The position numbers and the translations under genes were made by a program. Below, piece after piece: positions 7,228 to 14,925 of a stretch of 32,021 nucleotides of DNA. The stretch's first letter is position 1; each line of letters starts with the position of its first letter. The notes under the pieces are model-generated. The model saw nothing but the letters and a program-made list of their open reading frames with translations. It was not told the origin of the DNA and did no database searches. Source of the DNA: Rhizobium sp. Q54 (GTDB lineage: Bacteria > Pseudomonadota > Alphaproteobacteria > Rhizobiales > Xanthobacteraceae); the NCBI GenBank assembly GCA_945861265.1, contig CAMAUC010000037.1, positions 1 to 32,021 on the forward strand, in the 5' to 3' direction.

Positions 7228-8327
7228 TTTTGCAATCCCGGATTCAAGCCCGCGCGGTTCTTCGCCTTGAGTTCGGCGATGCCGTTGATGGTCTCGTTGG
7301 TCAGCGGCAGGTCGATCGGCTCGCCGCGATCGGCCGACAGATCGGCCGCGCTGTAGGTTTCCATGACGCGCCGCGCCGATTCCGGCGTCACCATCACATT
7401 GGTGTTGCGAATGCAGGCCTCCAGGAAGTGAATGGTCTCCGGTCCGATACCGCCGGCATAGACATGGTCGACCCATTCGCCCGGCATGGTCGACATCGGG
7501 AATTCCTGGCCGCGCTTTTCGGTGTTGAGCCAGTTGTCGCGCTGGGTGTCATCGAGAACGAGCGCGCCGTCGACGCCGGTGATCTCGATCCAGGTCGAGC
7601 AGTAATTCGGATAGCTCGGCGGAAAATTCCAGCCGCCGCCGATCATGACGACGACGCCGTTGTCCATGGTGACGGTGGTGAACATCACGTCATGCGAGCC
7701 GTTGACGTCCTTCATGTAGCCATAGGCGCCCTGCGAATAGACCTTCACGGGCTTCGCCGGCTCCAGCAGCCAGAACACGAAATCGAGATCGTGCGTCGAT
7801 TCCATCACGACAGGGGAAAGTCGCACGCGGCCGGCGATCTTCTTGCCGAGGTCGCGCGACAGATGGCGCGACACCAGAACCGACACGACGTTGCCGAGCG
7901 TCCCGTCGACGATCTTCTTCTTGGCGTAGGCGATCTTCGGATTGAAGCGCTGCGAATAGCCGATGGTGAATTTCAAGTTGTTGGACTTCGACAAATGGAT
8001 CAGCTCGTCGGCTTCCCACAGTTCGAGCGCGATCGGCTTTTCCAGCATCACGTTCTTGCCGGCCTTCAGGCAATCGCGCGCGATCGGATAGTGGTTGGTC
8101 TCCGGCGTGGTCGAGACATAGACCACCGAGATGTTCGGATTGTTGATGATGTCGTTATAGTCGAGCGTGGTCGAATGCGGCTTGTACTTCGCCTTCACCT
8201 CGGCGAGCCGGTCCGGCTTGATGTCGCACAGGTGCAATTTATCGACCAGCGCGGTGCGCGCCAACGTCTCGGCGCGCAAGCCGCCGATCCAACCCACACC
8301 GATACACCCTACTTCGACTGTCTTCAT
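7224..8327 (-). CDS. Gfo/Idh/MocA-family oxidoreductase (second of a pair)
   Basis: This 367-residue protein has the same fold as its downstream neighbour but is clearly diverged. It has GCIGVGWIGG (GxGxxG at 10-15), EKP at 96-98 (VMLEKPIALE) and the H179/D182 substrate-site motif in ESTHDLDFVFW. Two homologous dehydrogenases in one operon may form a hetero-oligomer or act at successive steps, for example oxidation and later reduction of the same ring, as in inositol or pseudo-sugar catabolism; this is inference. The start at 8327 follows a GGAAATGCCGAG stretch and begins MKTVEVGCIG as expected. It is the first gene of its operon and diverges from the decarboxylating dehydrogenase gene across 141 bp. 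Confidence 0.9.
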   Translation of the reverse strand: MKTVEVGCIGVGWIGGLRAETLARTALVDKLHLCDIKPDRLAEVKAKYKPHSTTLDYNDIINNPNISVVYVSTTPETNHYPIARDCLKAGKNVMLEKPIALELWEADELIHLSKSNNLKFTIGYSQRFNPKIAYAKKKIVDGTLGNVVSVLVSRHLSRDLGKKIAGRVRLSPVVMESTHDLDFVFWLLEPAKPVKVYSQGAYGYMKDVNGSHDVMFTTVTMDNGVVVMIGGGWNFPPSYPNYCSTWIEITGVDGALVLDDTQRDNWLNTEKRGQEFPMSTMPGEWVDHVYAGGIGPETIHFLEACIRNTNVMVTPESARRVMETYSAADLSADRGEPIDLPLTNETINGIAELKAKNRAGLNPGLQK

Positions 8328-8468
8328 CTCGGCATTTCCATTCAGGTCTGTTATTGAATTGGCTCTACGGCTTGATCGCGCGGGCGGCACACTAGCCGAC
8401 GCGCGCCGCCACCGGAAGGGCACGGATTTTCCGACGGCGAAATCAGAATCCGCCTTAAAGCTGCGACG
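8328..8468. promoter_or_regulatory. Divergent promoter region of the Gfo/Idh pair and the dehydrogenase-tcuAB operon
   Basis: This 141-bp gap lies between two divergent start codons and must hold both promoters. Apart from imperfect GC-rich complementarity around 8381-8412 I see no strong dyad and no convincing -35/-10 pair. Confidence 0.4.
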
Positions 8469-9578
8469 ATGGACAGTTCCGACATGACGACATCGCGAAA
8501 CGCCCCGCTCGACCTTCTGGTGCTGGAGGGCGACGGCATCGGCCCGGAGATCATGGCGGCGACTGTGGCCGTATTGCGCGCGGCCGATGCGCGGTTCGCG
8601 CTCGGGCTGACGTTTCAGGCCGGCGAGGTCGGCTGGCCGGCGCACCGCGCGCTGGGCACAACTTTTCCCGACGAGATCGAAGCCCGCGCCAAAGCCGCCG
8701 CCGGCGTGCTGCTCGGCCCGGTGTCGCATAACGACTATCCGCCGCGGGAGAAGGGCGGGCTCAATCCGTCCGGCGAATTGCGCAAGCGGCTCGATCTTTA
8801 CGCCAATATCCGGCCGGCGCGTTCGCGTCCGGGCTTTCCGCCGCGCTGCGGCGTGCCGGTCGATCTCGTCGTGGTGCGCGAAAATACCGAGGGCTTTTAC
8901 GCCGACCGCAATATGTTCATGGGCTCCGGCGAATTCATGCCGACGCCCGATCTGGCGCTCGCCGTGCGCAAGATCACGCGCGAGGGCTCGACCCGTATCG
9001 TCGAGGCGGCTTTCGCGCTGGCGCGGCAGCGCCGGAGCCACGTCACCGCCGTTCACAAGGCCAATGTGCTGCGCGTTTCGGACGGACTATTTCTTGAATG
9101 CGCGCGGGCGGTGGCGGCGCGATTTCCCGACGTGAAATATGAGGAGCGGTTGGTCGACGCCATGGCGGCGCTGCTGATTCGCGACGCCTCGGCCTTCGAT
9201 GTCATCGTCACCACCAACATGTTCGGCGATATCCTGTCGGACGAGGCGGCGGAAATTTCCGGCAGCCTGGGCCTGGCGGCCTCGCTCAACGCCGGGGCCG
9301 ATTACGCGGTGGCGCAGGCGCAGCACGGCTCGGCGCCCGATATTGCCGGCAAAAACGTCGCCAATCCGGCGTCGCTGATCGGCTCGGCGGCGATGTTGCT
9401 GTCATGGCTCGGCGCGCGGCGCGGCAATGACCGGCTGGTCGCGGCGGCGGCCGCGATCGAGGCAGCGCTCGACCGGGTGATTGCCACGCCGGACGGGCGC
9501 ACCGCCGATATGGGCGGAGGGCTGGGTACCGACGCTTTCGCGGCGCAAGTGGCGGCGGCGGTGAATACCGCATCGTGA
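8469..9578 (+). CDS. Isocitrate/isopropylmalate-type beta-decarboxylating dehydrogenase
   Basis: This 369-residue member of the IDH/IPMDH/tartrate dehydrogenase family oxidises and decarboxylates a (2R,3S)-malate-type core using NAD(P)+. Visible motifs are LEGDGIGPEI near the N-terminus, LRKRLDLYANIRP for substrate binding, VRENTEG at about 136-142, HKANVLRVSDG (K197, N199), D230 in LVDAMA, and NMFGDILSDEAAEISGSLG with metal ligands D254 and D258. An ATG at 8484 is an equally good start; neither has a strong ribosome-binding site. The ENTEGFYADRN segment matches isopropylmalate, homoisocitrate and tartrate enzymes rather than large IDHs. It is unlikely to be LeuB because it sits with tcuAB and not with leucine genes. 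It may process a product of TcuA or another substituted malate. Confidence 0.88.
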   Translation: MDSSDMTTSRNAPLDLLVLEGDGIGPEIMAATVAVLRAADARFALGLTFQAGEVGWPAHRALGTTFPDEIEARAKAAAGVLLGPVSHNDYPPREKGGLNPSGELRKRLDLYANIRPARSRPGFPPRCGVPVDLVVVRENTEGFYADRNMFMGSGEFMPTPDLALAVRKITREGSTRIVEAAFALARQRRSHVTAVHKANVLRVSDGLFLECARAVAARFPDVKYEERLVDAMAALLIRDASAFDVIVTTNMFGDILSDEAAEISGSLGLAASLNAGADYAVAQAQHGSAPDIAGKNVANPASLIGSAAMLLSWLGARRGNDRLVAAAAAIEAALDRVIATPDGRTADMGGGLGTDAFAAQVAAAVNTAS

Positions 9579-9656
9579 GACGCGCGCCATCTTGCATATT
9601 GTCGGAGGCGACTTCATAACCTGAGATGAAGTCAGGCCCCGGTTCATTTGCAGATC

Positions 9657-11051
9657 ATGCCATTCAGTGAAATCTATGACGTGGTGGTGGCCGGCGGCGG
9701 CAATGCCGCTCTGTGCGCCGCGATCACCGCCGCGCGCGCCGGCCGCTCCGTCATCGTGCTGGAAGGCGCGCCGGCCTTCTATCGCGGCGGCAATACCCGC
9801 CACACCCGCAATCTGCGCTGCGCCCATGACGGCACCGCGCCGACCATGACCGGCCCCTATGACGGCGGCGAATTCCTCGACGATCTCTGCCGCGTCACCG
9901 GCGGCGAGACCGACAAGGCTTTGGCGCAACTCACCATCGAGCGCTCGCGCGAACTCATTCCGTGGATGAACAAGGCTGGCGTCAAGTTCCAGCCGCCGCT
10001 CGGCGGCACCTTGTCGCTCGGCAAGACCAATGCGTTTTTTCTCGGCGGCGGGCGCGGCATGCTCAACGCGCTGTACCGGCAGGCCGAGGCGCTGGGCGTT
10101 GTCTGCCTCAGCGATGCGCCGGTCACCGCTTTGGCGATCGAGGATGGTTTTTTCACCGCGGCGACAATCCAGTATCAAGGCGCAGCGCAGCAAGTGCGCG
10201 GCCGCACCTTTGTTGCCGCCGCCGGCGGTTTCGAGGCCAATATCGAATGGCTCAAGCAGCATTGGGGCGAGGCGGCCGACAACTTCCTCATTCGCGGCAC
10301 GCCCTATAATCGCGGCGACGTTCTCAAGATGCTGCTGGCGCACGGCGTCAAGCCGGTCGGCGATCCGACGCAAATGCATTGCGTCGGCATCGATGCGCGC
10401 GCACCGCGTTTCGACGGCGGCATCGCCACGCGCCTCGACAGCGTCGTTTTCGGCATCATGGTCAACCGCGCAGCGCAACGCTTTTACGACGAGGGCGAGG
10501 AAACCTGGCCGAAGCGCTACGCCATCTGGGGCCGCCTGATCGCGCAGCAGCCGGAGCAGATCGGTTATTCCATCGTCGACTCGAAATCGATCCACATGTT
10601 CATGCCGTCGATCTTTCCGGCGGTGCAGGCATCGACGATCGGCGAACTCGCCGGCAAATTGAAGCTCGACACCGCCGCGCTGGAAAAGACCGTCGCCGAT
10701 TTCAACGCCGCAGTGCGGCCCGGTACTTTCGATCACACCGTGCTTGACGACTGCCGGACCGAAGGTCTGGCGATTCCAAAAAGCCACTGGGCGCGCAGAA
10801 TCGATGCGCCGCCTTATTACGCCTATCCGCTGCGGCCCGGCATTACGTTTACCTATCTCGGCGTGCGGGTGAACGAGGAGTCGCGCATGGTGCTCAACAA
10901 CGGCAAGACATCCGGCAACATGTTCGCGGCTGGCGAGATCATGGCCGGCAACGTGCTGGGCAAGGGTTATCTCGCCGGTATCGGCATGACCATCGGCGCG
11001 GTGTTCGGCCGCATCGCCGGCGAGGGAGCGGCCAAAAATGCCCGCAACTGA
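9657..11051 (+). CDS. tcuA: FAD-dependent tricarballylate dehydrogenase TcuA
   Basis: This 464-residue flavoprotein is of the fumarate reductase/succinate dehydrogenase type. TcuA oxidises tricarballylate to cis-aconitate, which enters the TCA cycle. The dinucleotide-binding segment VVVAGGGNAALCAAITAARAG is nearly diagnostic of TcuA. RGGNTRHTRNLRCAHD and the C-terminal FAAGEIMAGNVLGKGYLAGIGMTIG, which closes the FAD site, also fit. I prefer the ATG at 9657 over the TTG three codons upstream; no strong ribosome-binding site is seen for either. It lies 78 bases after the dehydrogenase gene and overlaps tcuB by 14 bases. The usual third gene tcuC (MFS importer) and the LysR gene tcuR are absent from the window. 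Confidence 0.92.
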   Translation: MPFSEIYDVVVAGGGNAALCAAITAARAGRSVIVLEGAPAFYRGGNTRHTRNLRCAHDGTAPTMTGPYDGGEFLDDLCRVTGGETDKALAQLTIERSRELIPWMNKAGVKFQPPLGGTLSLGKTNAFFLGGGRGMLNALYRQAEALGVVCLSDAPVTALAIEDGFFTAATIQYQGAAQQVRGRTFVAAAGGFEANIEWLKQHWGEAADNFLIRGTPYNRGDVLKMLLAHGVKPVGDPTQMHCVGIDARAPRFDGGIATRLDSVVFGIMVNRAAQRFYDEGEETWPKRYAIWGRLIAQQPEQIGYSIVDSKSIHMFMPSIFPAVQASTIGELAGKLKLDTAALEKTVADFNAAVRPGTFDHTVLDDCRTEGLAIPKSHWARRIDAPPYYAYPLRPGITFTYLGVRVNEESRMVLNNGKTSGNMFAAGEIMAGNVLGKGYLAGIGMTIGAVFGRIAGEGAAKNARN

Positions 11052-12144
11052 TTTGCCGCGCAGCGCCGCTCTGGTCGAGGCCGACCGGCTGATGACGATT
11101 TGCAATGCCTGCCGCTATTGCGAAGGCCTGTGCGCGGTGTTTCCGGCGATGGAAATGCGCCGCACCTTCGCCAACAGCGATCTCAATTATCTGGCCAATC
11201 TCTGTCACCAGTGCGGCGCCTGTTACAGCGACTGCCAGTATTCGCCGCCGCATGAATTCAACGTCAACGTGCCGGCGGCGCTGGCGACGTTGCGTAACGA
11301 TTCATACGCGCAATACGCCTGGCCGCGCGCTTTCGCGCCGGCCTTCGCCCGCAACGGCCTGTTCATCGCCCTGGCGGCGGCGGCATGCGTCGCTGCTTTC
11401 ATCGTCGGTTTTGTCGCCTGGCGCGATCCGGCGGTGTTGTTCGCAAGGCACGCCGGCGATTTCTATAAAATGATGCCGCACAACGCCATGGTCGCATTGT
11501 TCGGGGCGGTGTTTCTCTATGCCATCGCCGCAATGGCGTTGAGCCTTCGCGCCTACTGGCGCGACATCAACGGCGAGAGTGATTTGCGCGCCGTCGGCGA
11601 AGCCACCGGCAACGCCGCGCATTTGACTTATCTCGGCGGCGGCGGTGGCGGCTGCACTTCCGAGAATGAAAAGCCGTCGGCGCAGCGCCGCGTCTTTCAT
11701 CATTTCACCTTCTACGGCTTTCTGCTTTGCTTCGCTTCGACCTCGGTGGCGACGATCTATCACTATGCTTTTGGCTGGCACGCGCCTTATGCCTTGACCA
11801 GCCTGCCGGTGCTGCTGGGCATTGCCGGCGGCCTCGGTCTTTTAGTTGGGCCGGCCGGCCTGTTCATGCTGGCGCGAAAGCGCGACGCCGTGCTCACCGA
11901 TGTTCCGCGCCGCGGCATGGACACGGCGTTTCTTGCCATGTTGTTTCTGACCAGCCTGACCGGCTTCGCGCTGATGGCGTTCCGCGATAGCGGTGCGATG
12001 GGCATTCTGCTGGCGGTGCATCTCGGCGTCGTCCTGGCGCTGTTTCTCAGCCTGCCTTACGGCAAGTTCGTGCACGGGCTTTATCGCTATCTGGCGCTGG
12101 TGAAATATGCCCGCGAGAAGCGCACGGCGGCGTTTGTCGAGTAG
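11038..12144 (+). CDS. tcuB: Tricarballylate utilization membrane iron-sulfur protein TcuB
   Basis: This 368-residue protein re-oxidises the reduced FAD of TcuA and passes electrons to the quinone pool. The N-terminal cytoplasmic part has two complete CxxCxxCxxxC motifs (C22, C25, C28, C32 and C56, C59, C62, C66), so two [4Fe-4S] clusters are expected. Hydrophobic helices then follow, with histidines in RRVFHHFTFYGF and TIYHYAFGWH suited to b-type haem, and a stretch of six glycines in a loop near residue 200. The start lies within the tcuA 3' end, so the two genes are translationally coupled. Length and order match known tcuAB pairs. Confidence 0.92.
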   Translation: MPATDLPRSAALVEADRLMTICNACRYCEGLCAVFPAMEMRRTFANSDLNYLANLCHQCGACYSDCQYSPPHEFNVNVPAALATLRNDSYAQYAWPRAFAPAFARNGLFIALAAAACVAAFIVGFVAWRDPAVLFARHAGDFYKMMPHNAMVALFGAVFLYAIAAMALSLRAYWRDINGESDLRAVGEATGNAAHLTYLGGGGGGCTSENEKPSAQRRVFHHFTFYGFLLCFASTSVATIYHYAFGWHAPYALTSLPVLLGIAGGLGLLVGPAGLFMLARKRDAVLTDVPRRGMDTAFLAMLFLTSLTGFALMAFRDSGAMGILLAVHLGVVLALFLSLPYGKFVHGLYRYLALVKYAREKRTAAFVE

Positions 12145-12196
12145 CCTGTCTTGGTCACGTCGCGGAACGGAAGCGGTGCTGCCGTGTTGCTCTTTC

Positions 12197-12358
12197 ATGC
12201 CAAAAGAACCGCACGTCCTTCCCAAAGAGCCGCCGGTAACCGAACCTCCGGTCAAGGACCCGCAGCCGTATCGCGATCCGCAGCCGGCCCCGCAAACGCC
12301 GGAGCCCGGCACGGATGTGCCGCTCACCGATCCGACGCCGCCCGCGCCGACGATGTAG
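12197..12358 (+). CDS. Small proline-rich hypothetical protein
   Basis: This 53-residue product is about one third proline, built from loose repeats such as PKEPPVTEPPVKDP and ending PTPPAPTM. Similar short Pro-rich proteins occur in Bradyrhizobium-like genomes, but I cannot name a function. It has no signal peptide or membrane segment, and no ribosome-binding site is visible before the ATG. The frame also extends upstream into the end of tcuB, where composition changes to Arg/Ser-rich and is less plausible. It could be a chance frame in GC-rich DNA. Confidence 0.4.
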   Translation: MPKEPHVLPKEPPVTEPPVKDPQPYRDPQPAPQTPEPGTDVPLTDPTPPAPTM

Positions 12359-12443
12359 CGCTTTAATCGGCTCGGCGCGCTGGCGATTTGCGGAACTTCG
12401 CGCGAAAGCCGGCGTTCTTGTCTGCAACGCAAGAGGGATCACG

Positions 12444-12740
12444 ATGGCGACAGCGCTGAAACTGAATTGGTTGACGATCGCGATGGAGTTCGTCCGTCTT
12501 CGCCCCAAGACCAGTGCGGCCATTGCCTTCGAGGTCGGGCTGCTGGCGGCGCAGGCTGTCAACCGGGTGACGAACAATCGCCGCGCGGCGGGTCATTCGC
12601 GCTTCATCGATATGGCGCCGTCGCTGGCCGACTTCGGCGATTATCTGCCGGGCCGCAAGGCGGCCCCGCCGAAGCGGCGCCGCAAGCCGGCGGCTGCCGC
12701 GAAGCGGGCGCCGCGCATCAAGGGCGACACCAACAAATAG
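12444..12740 (+). CDS. Small basic hypothetical protein
   Basis: This 98-residue protein has a predicted helical first half (MATALKLNWLTIAMEFVRLR, then FEVGLLAAQAV) and a strongly basic tail rich in Lys, Arg, Pro and Ala (PPKRRRKPAAAAKRAPRIKG) that could bind nucleic acid or a membrane surface. I do not recognise a family. The ATG at 12444 is chosen because AAGAGGGA lies seven bases upstream. It follows the Pro-rich gene by 85 bases, and a GC-rich hairpin at 12792-12810 follows it. The good ribosome-binding site makes it likely to be translated. Confidence 0.6.
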   Translation: MATALKLNWLTIAMEFVRLRPKTSAAIAFEVGLLAAQAVNRVTNNRRAAGHSRFIDMAPSLADFGDYLPGRKAAPPKRRRKPAAAAKRAPRIKGDTNK

Positions 12741-12791
12741 CACCGCGCGCAGGACCGGAGGATTCCGGGAATCGCGCATACAGAGTGGGGA

Positions 12792-12810
12792 CGGCCGCTG
12801 CACGCGGCCG
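12792..12810. terminator. GC-rich hairpin, possible terminator
   Basis: CGGCCGC at 12792-12798 pairs with GCGGCCG at 12804-12810 across a five-base loop. It lies 52 bases after the small basic gene and 70 bases before the amidase module. No proper T-run follows, so termination is uncertain. Confidence 0.35.
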
Positions 12811-12879
12811 ACTTCGCCCTTTGGTTGGCGTCGAATTTGCATCTAGACTGGGCAATCGACGTCACCCGAGGACCGCCCG

Positions 12880-13062
12880 ATGCCCAGCCCGCCGCTCGAC
12901 GCCTTCATTGAATCAGCCGCCGCCGCGCTCGATCTGCCGCTCGACCCGGCCTGGCAGGCGTCGATCAAGGCCAACCTCGACGTGACGCTGCGCCACGCCG
13001 CCACGGTGGCGGAATTTCCGTTGCCGGACGAGGCCGAGCCGGCCCCGGTTTTCAGGGCCTGA
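12880..13062 (+). CDS. AtzG-like (DUF4089 / HpxX-like) small amidase partner subunit
   Basis: This 60-residue protein ends in FPLPDEAEPAPVFRA and contains LDLPLDPAWQASIKANLDVTLRHAATV, the pattern of AtzG and HpxX. In Pseudomonas sp. ADP, AtzG forms a complex with the amidase AtzE and stabilises it in the cyanuric acid pathway. It has no catalytic residues of its own. It directly precedes the AtzE-like amidase with a three-base gap. A GAGGACCGCCC stretch provides a weak ribosome-binding site. Assignment rests on the conserved LPL...N...FPLP...EPAPVF layout plus position. Confidence 0.88.
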   Translation: MPSPPLDAFIESAAAALDLPLDPAWQASIKANLDVTLRHAATVAEFPLPDEAEPAPVFRA

Positions 13063-13065
13063 CCC

Positions 13066-14451
13066 ATGAGCAAGGATTTCACCTGGTCGACCGGGTCCGA
13101 GATCGCGGCGGCGGTGGCCGCCGGCGAGACCACCGCGCTCGCGGTCACGGAGCAGTTGCTCGCCGCCATCGCCGCGCGCAACCCGACATTGAACGCTTTC
13201 ACCGCCGTGACGGCGGAACGGGCGCGCGCGAAGGCGAAAGCCATCGACGTTTCACCCGACAAATCCAAACTGCCGCTCGCCGGCGTGCCTTTCGCCGTCA
13301 AGAACCTGTTCGACATCGAAGGCATCGCCACCGTCGCCGGCTCGAAAATCAACCGCGCGCATCCCCCGGCCAGGCGCGACGCTGAACTGATCGAGCGCAT
13401 GGAGAAGGCCGGCGCGGTGCTGGTCGGCGCGCTCAACATGGGCGAATACGCCTACGACTTCACTGGCGAGAATGTGCATGACGGCCCCTCGCGCAATCCG
13501 CACGACATCACGCGCATGACCGGCGGCTCGTCCGGCGGATCGGGCGGCGCGGTCGGCGGCGGCCTGGTGCCGATCGCGCTCGGCTCCGACACCAATGGCT
13601 CGATCCGCGTGCCGTCGTCGCTGTGCGGCATTTTCGGACTCAAGCCGACCTATGGACGGCTGACCCGCGCGCGTTCGTTTCCTTTCGTCGGCAGTCTCGA
13701 TCATCTCGGTCCCTTCGCGCGCTCGGTGCGTGATCTGGCGCTGAGTTACGACGTCATGCAGGGCTTCGATGCCGACGATGCAGCTTGCGTGGATCGTCCG
13801 AAGGAATCGGTTTCGCCGCTTCTGACGCGCGGGCTCGATGGGCTGCGCGTCGCTGTCGCCGGCGGCTACTTCCGCAAGGGCGCATCGCCCGAGGTGTTGA
13901 GCGCGCTCGACGGCGTCGCCAAGGCGCTCAAGGCCCGCGATGTGGAAATCCCGCAAGCCGCGCGCGCCCGTGCCGCCGCTTACGTCATCACCGCGACCGA
14001 AGGCGCGGCGCTGCATCTCGATCGCCTGCGCAAGCAGGCCAATGATTTCGATCCGGCAGTGCGCGACCGGCTGATCGCCGGCGCGATGGTGCCGTCGACG
14101 CTCGTGGTCAAGGCGCAGATTTTCCGCCGCTGGTATCGCGAGCAGGTGCTGGCTTTGTTCAAGGATTGCGACGTCATCCTCGCGCCATCGACGCCGGTCA
14201 CCGCGCCCAAGCTCGGCCAGCAGATTTTCACGCTCGACGGCGTCGAGATGCCGGTGCGGGCGAACATGGGTCTCTATACGCAGCCGATTTCGTTCATTGG
14301 CCTGCCGGTGGTGGCGGTGCCGGTGGCGCTCAAGCCATTACCGATCGGCTTGCAGATCATCGCCGCGCCGTGGCGCGAGGAGGTGGCCTTGCGCGTCGCT
14401 TTCGCGCTGGAGCAGATGGGGGCGGTGTCTGCCCCACGGCCAAATCTTTAA
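13066..14451 (+). CDS. AtzE-family amidase (1-carboxybiuret hydrolase / HpxY-like)
   Basis: This 461-residue amidase-signature enzyme has the Ser-cisSer-Lys triad: K79 in PFAVKNLFDIEG, S155 in TGGSSGGSGG and nucleophile S179 in GSDTNGSIRVPSS. AtzE hydrolyses 1-carboxybiuret; the related HpxY belongs to oxalurate catabolism in Klebsiella. The flanking AtzG-like and AtzH-like genes make the AtzE assignment much stronger than for a generic amidase such as GatA. No cyanuric acid hydrolase (atzD) or allophanate hydrolase (atzF) is visible, and no HpxW-like partner either. The substrate is therefore a linear ureide or amide acid of unknown identity, possibly linked to nitrogen scavenging. Confidence 0.9.
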   Translation: MSKDFTWSTGSEIAAAVAAGETTALAVTEQLLAAIAARNPTLNAFTAVTAERARAKAKAIDVSPDKSKLPLAGVPFAVKNLFDIEGIATVAGSKINRAHPPARRDAELIERMEKAGAVLVGALNMGEYAYDFTGENVHDGPSRNPHDITRMTGGSSGGSGGAVGGGLVPIALGSDTNGSIRVPSSLCGIFGLKPTYGRLTRARSFPFVGSLDHLGPFARSVRDLALSYDVMQGFDADDAACVDRPKESVSPLLTRGLDGLRVAVAGGYFRKGASPEVLSALDGVAKALKARDVEIPQAARARAAAYVITATEGAALHLDRLRKQANDFDPAVRDRLIAGAMVPSTLVVKAQIFRRWYREQVLALFKDCDVILAPSTPVTAPKLGQQIFTLDGVEMPVRANMGLYTQPISFIGLPVVAVPVALKPLPIGLQIIAAPWREEVALRVAFALEQMGAVSAPRPNL

Positions 14452-14470
14452 AATCAAGGGAGAAACAAAA

Positions 14471-14857
14471 ATGGAAATCGACCTGCCGGAGGTCGTGGCC
14501 GAGGTGCGCAAAGCCTTCGACGCCTACGAAGATGCTCTCGTCAACAACAAGGTGGATACGCTCAACGCGCTTTTCCGCGACGACCGGCGCACCATCCGCT
14601 ATGGCGTCAATGAGGTCCTCTACGGCTATGACGCGATCAAATCGTTCCGCGTCGCGCGCTCGCCAGTCGGCCTCGGCCGCACGATTTCGCAGACCGTCAT
14701 CACCACCTATGGCCGCGACTTCGCGACCGCCTCGACGCTCTATGAGCGGCCGTCGGCACCCGGCAAAGTCGGCCGGCAGATGCAGACCTGGGTGAAATTC
14801 CCGGAAGGCTGGCGCGTCGTCGCGGCGCATGTCAGCCTGATGGACCCGCCGAAATAA
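14471..14857 (+). CDS. AtzH-like / HpxZ-like protein (DUF3225, NTF2-like fold)
   Basis: This 128-residue protein has the SnoaL/NTF2-like cone fold expected from EVRKAFDAYEDALVNNKVDTLNALFRDD at the start and QMQTWVKFPEGWRVVAAHVSLMD at the end, the signature of DUF3225. AtzH has been described as the missing deamidase-type step of the cyanuric acid pathway, and HpxZ is the matching protein in oxalurate catabolism. The ATG at 14471 follows AAGGGAGAAACAAAA, a good ribosome-binding site. Composition is normal for the region. It completes the AtzG-AtzE-AtzH trio and is followed by a strong terminator. Confidence 0.88.
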   Translation: MEIDLPEVVAEVRKAFDAYEDALVNNKVDTLNALFRDDRRTIRYGVNEVLYGYDAIKSFRVARSPVGLGRTISQTVITTYGRDFATASTLYERPSAPGKVGRQMQTWVKFPEGWRVVAAHVSLMDPPK

Positions 14858-14876
14858 ATTCGTCGACCGGCATAAA

Positions 14877-14906
14877 AAACGCCGCGGCCCGGAAGCCGCG
14901 GCGTTT
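14877..14906. terminator. Bidirectional rho-independent terminator
   Basis: AAACGCCGCGGC at 14877-14888 pairs exactly with GCCGCGGCGTTT at 14895-14906 around a six-base loop. It sits between converging genes. The minus-strand transcript has a run of six T bases after the stem; the plus strand has only TTT. It therefore ends the receptor operon strongly and probably the amidase module too. Confidence 0.85.
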
Positions 14907-14925
14907 CAGTTTCAATATTGAAAAT

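Noticed and set aside
7230-8357. Plus-strand open frame antisense to the second Gfo/Idh/MocA gene
   Set aside because: Antisense frame of a gene with clear Rossmann and EKP motifs.
8469-9578. Calling the decarboxylating dehydrogenase leuB
   Set aside because: Family motifs do not separate LeuB from tartrate, homoisocitrate or related dehydrogenases, and the context is tcuAB rather than leucine biosynthesis.
9402-11105. Minus-strand open frame of 567 codons antisense to the dehydrogenase and tcuA
   Set aside because: It mirrors two well-supported genes, and its protein has the Arg/His/Gly/Asp-rich composition typical of antisense frames in GC-rich DNA, with no motif.
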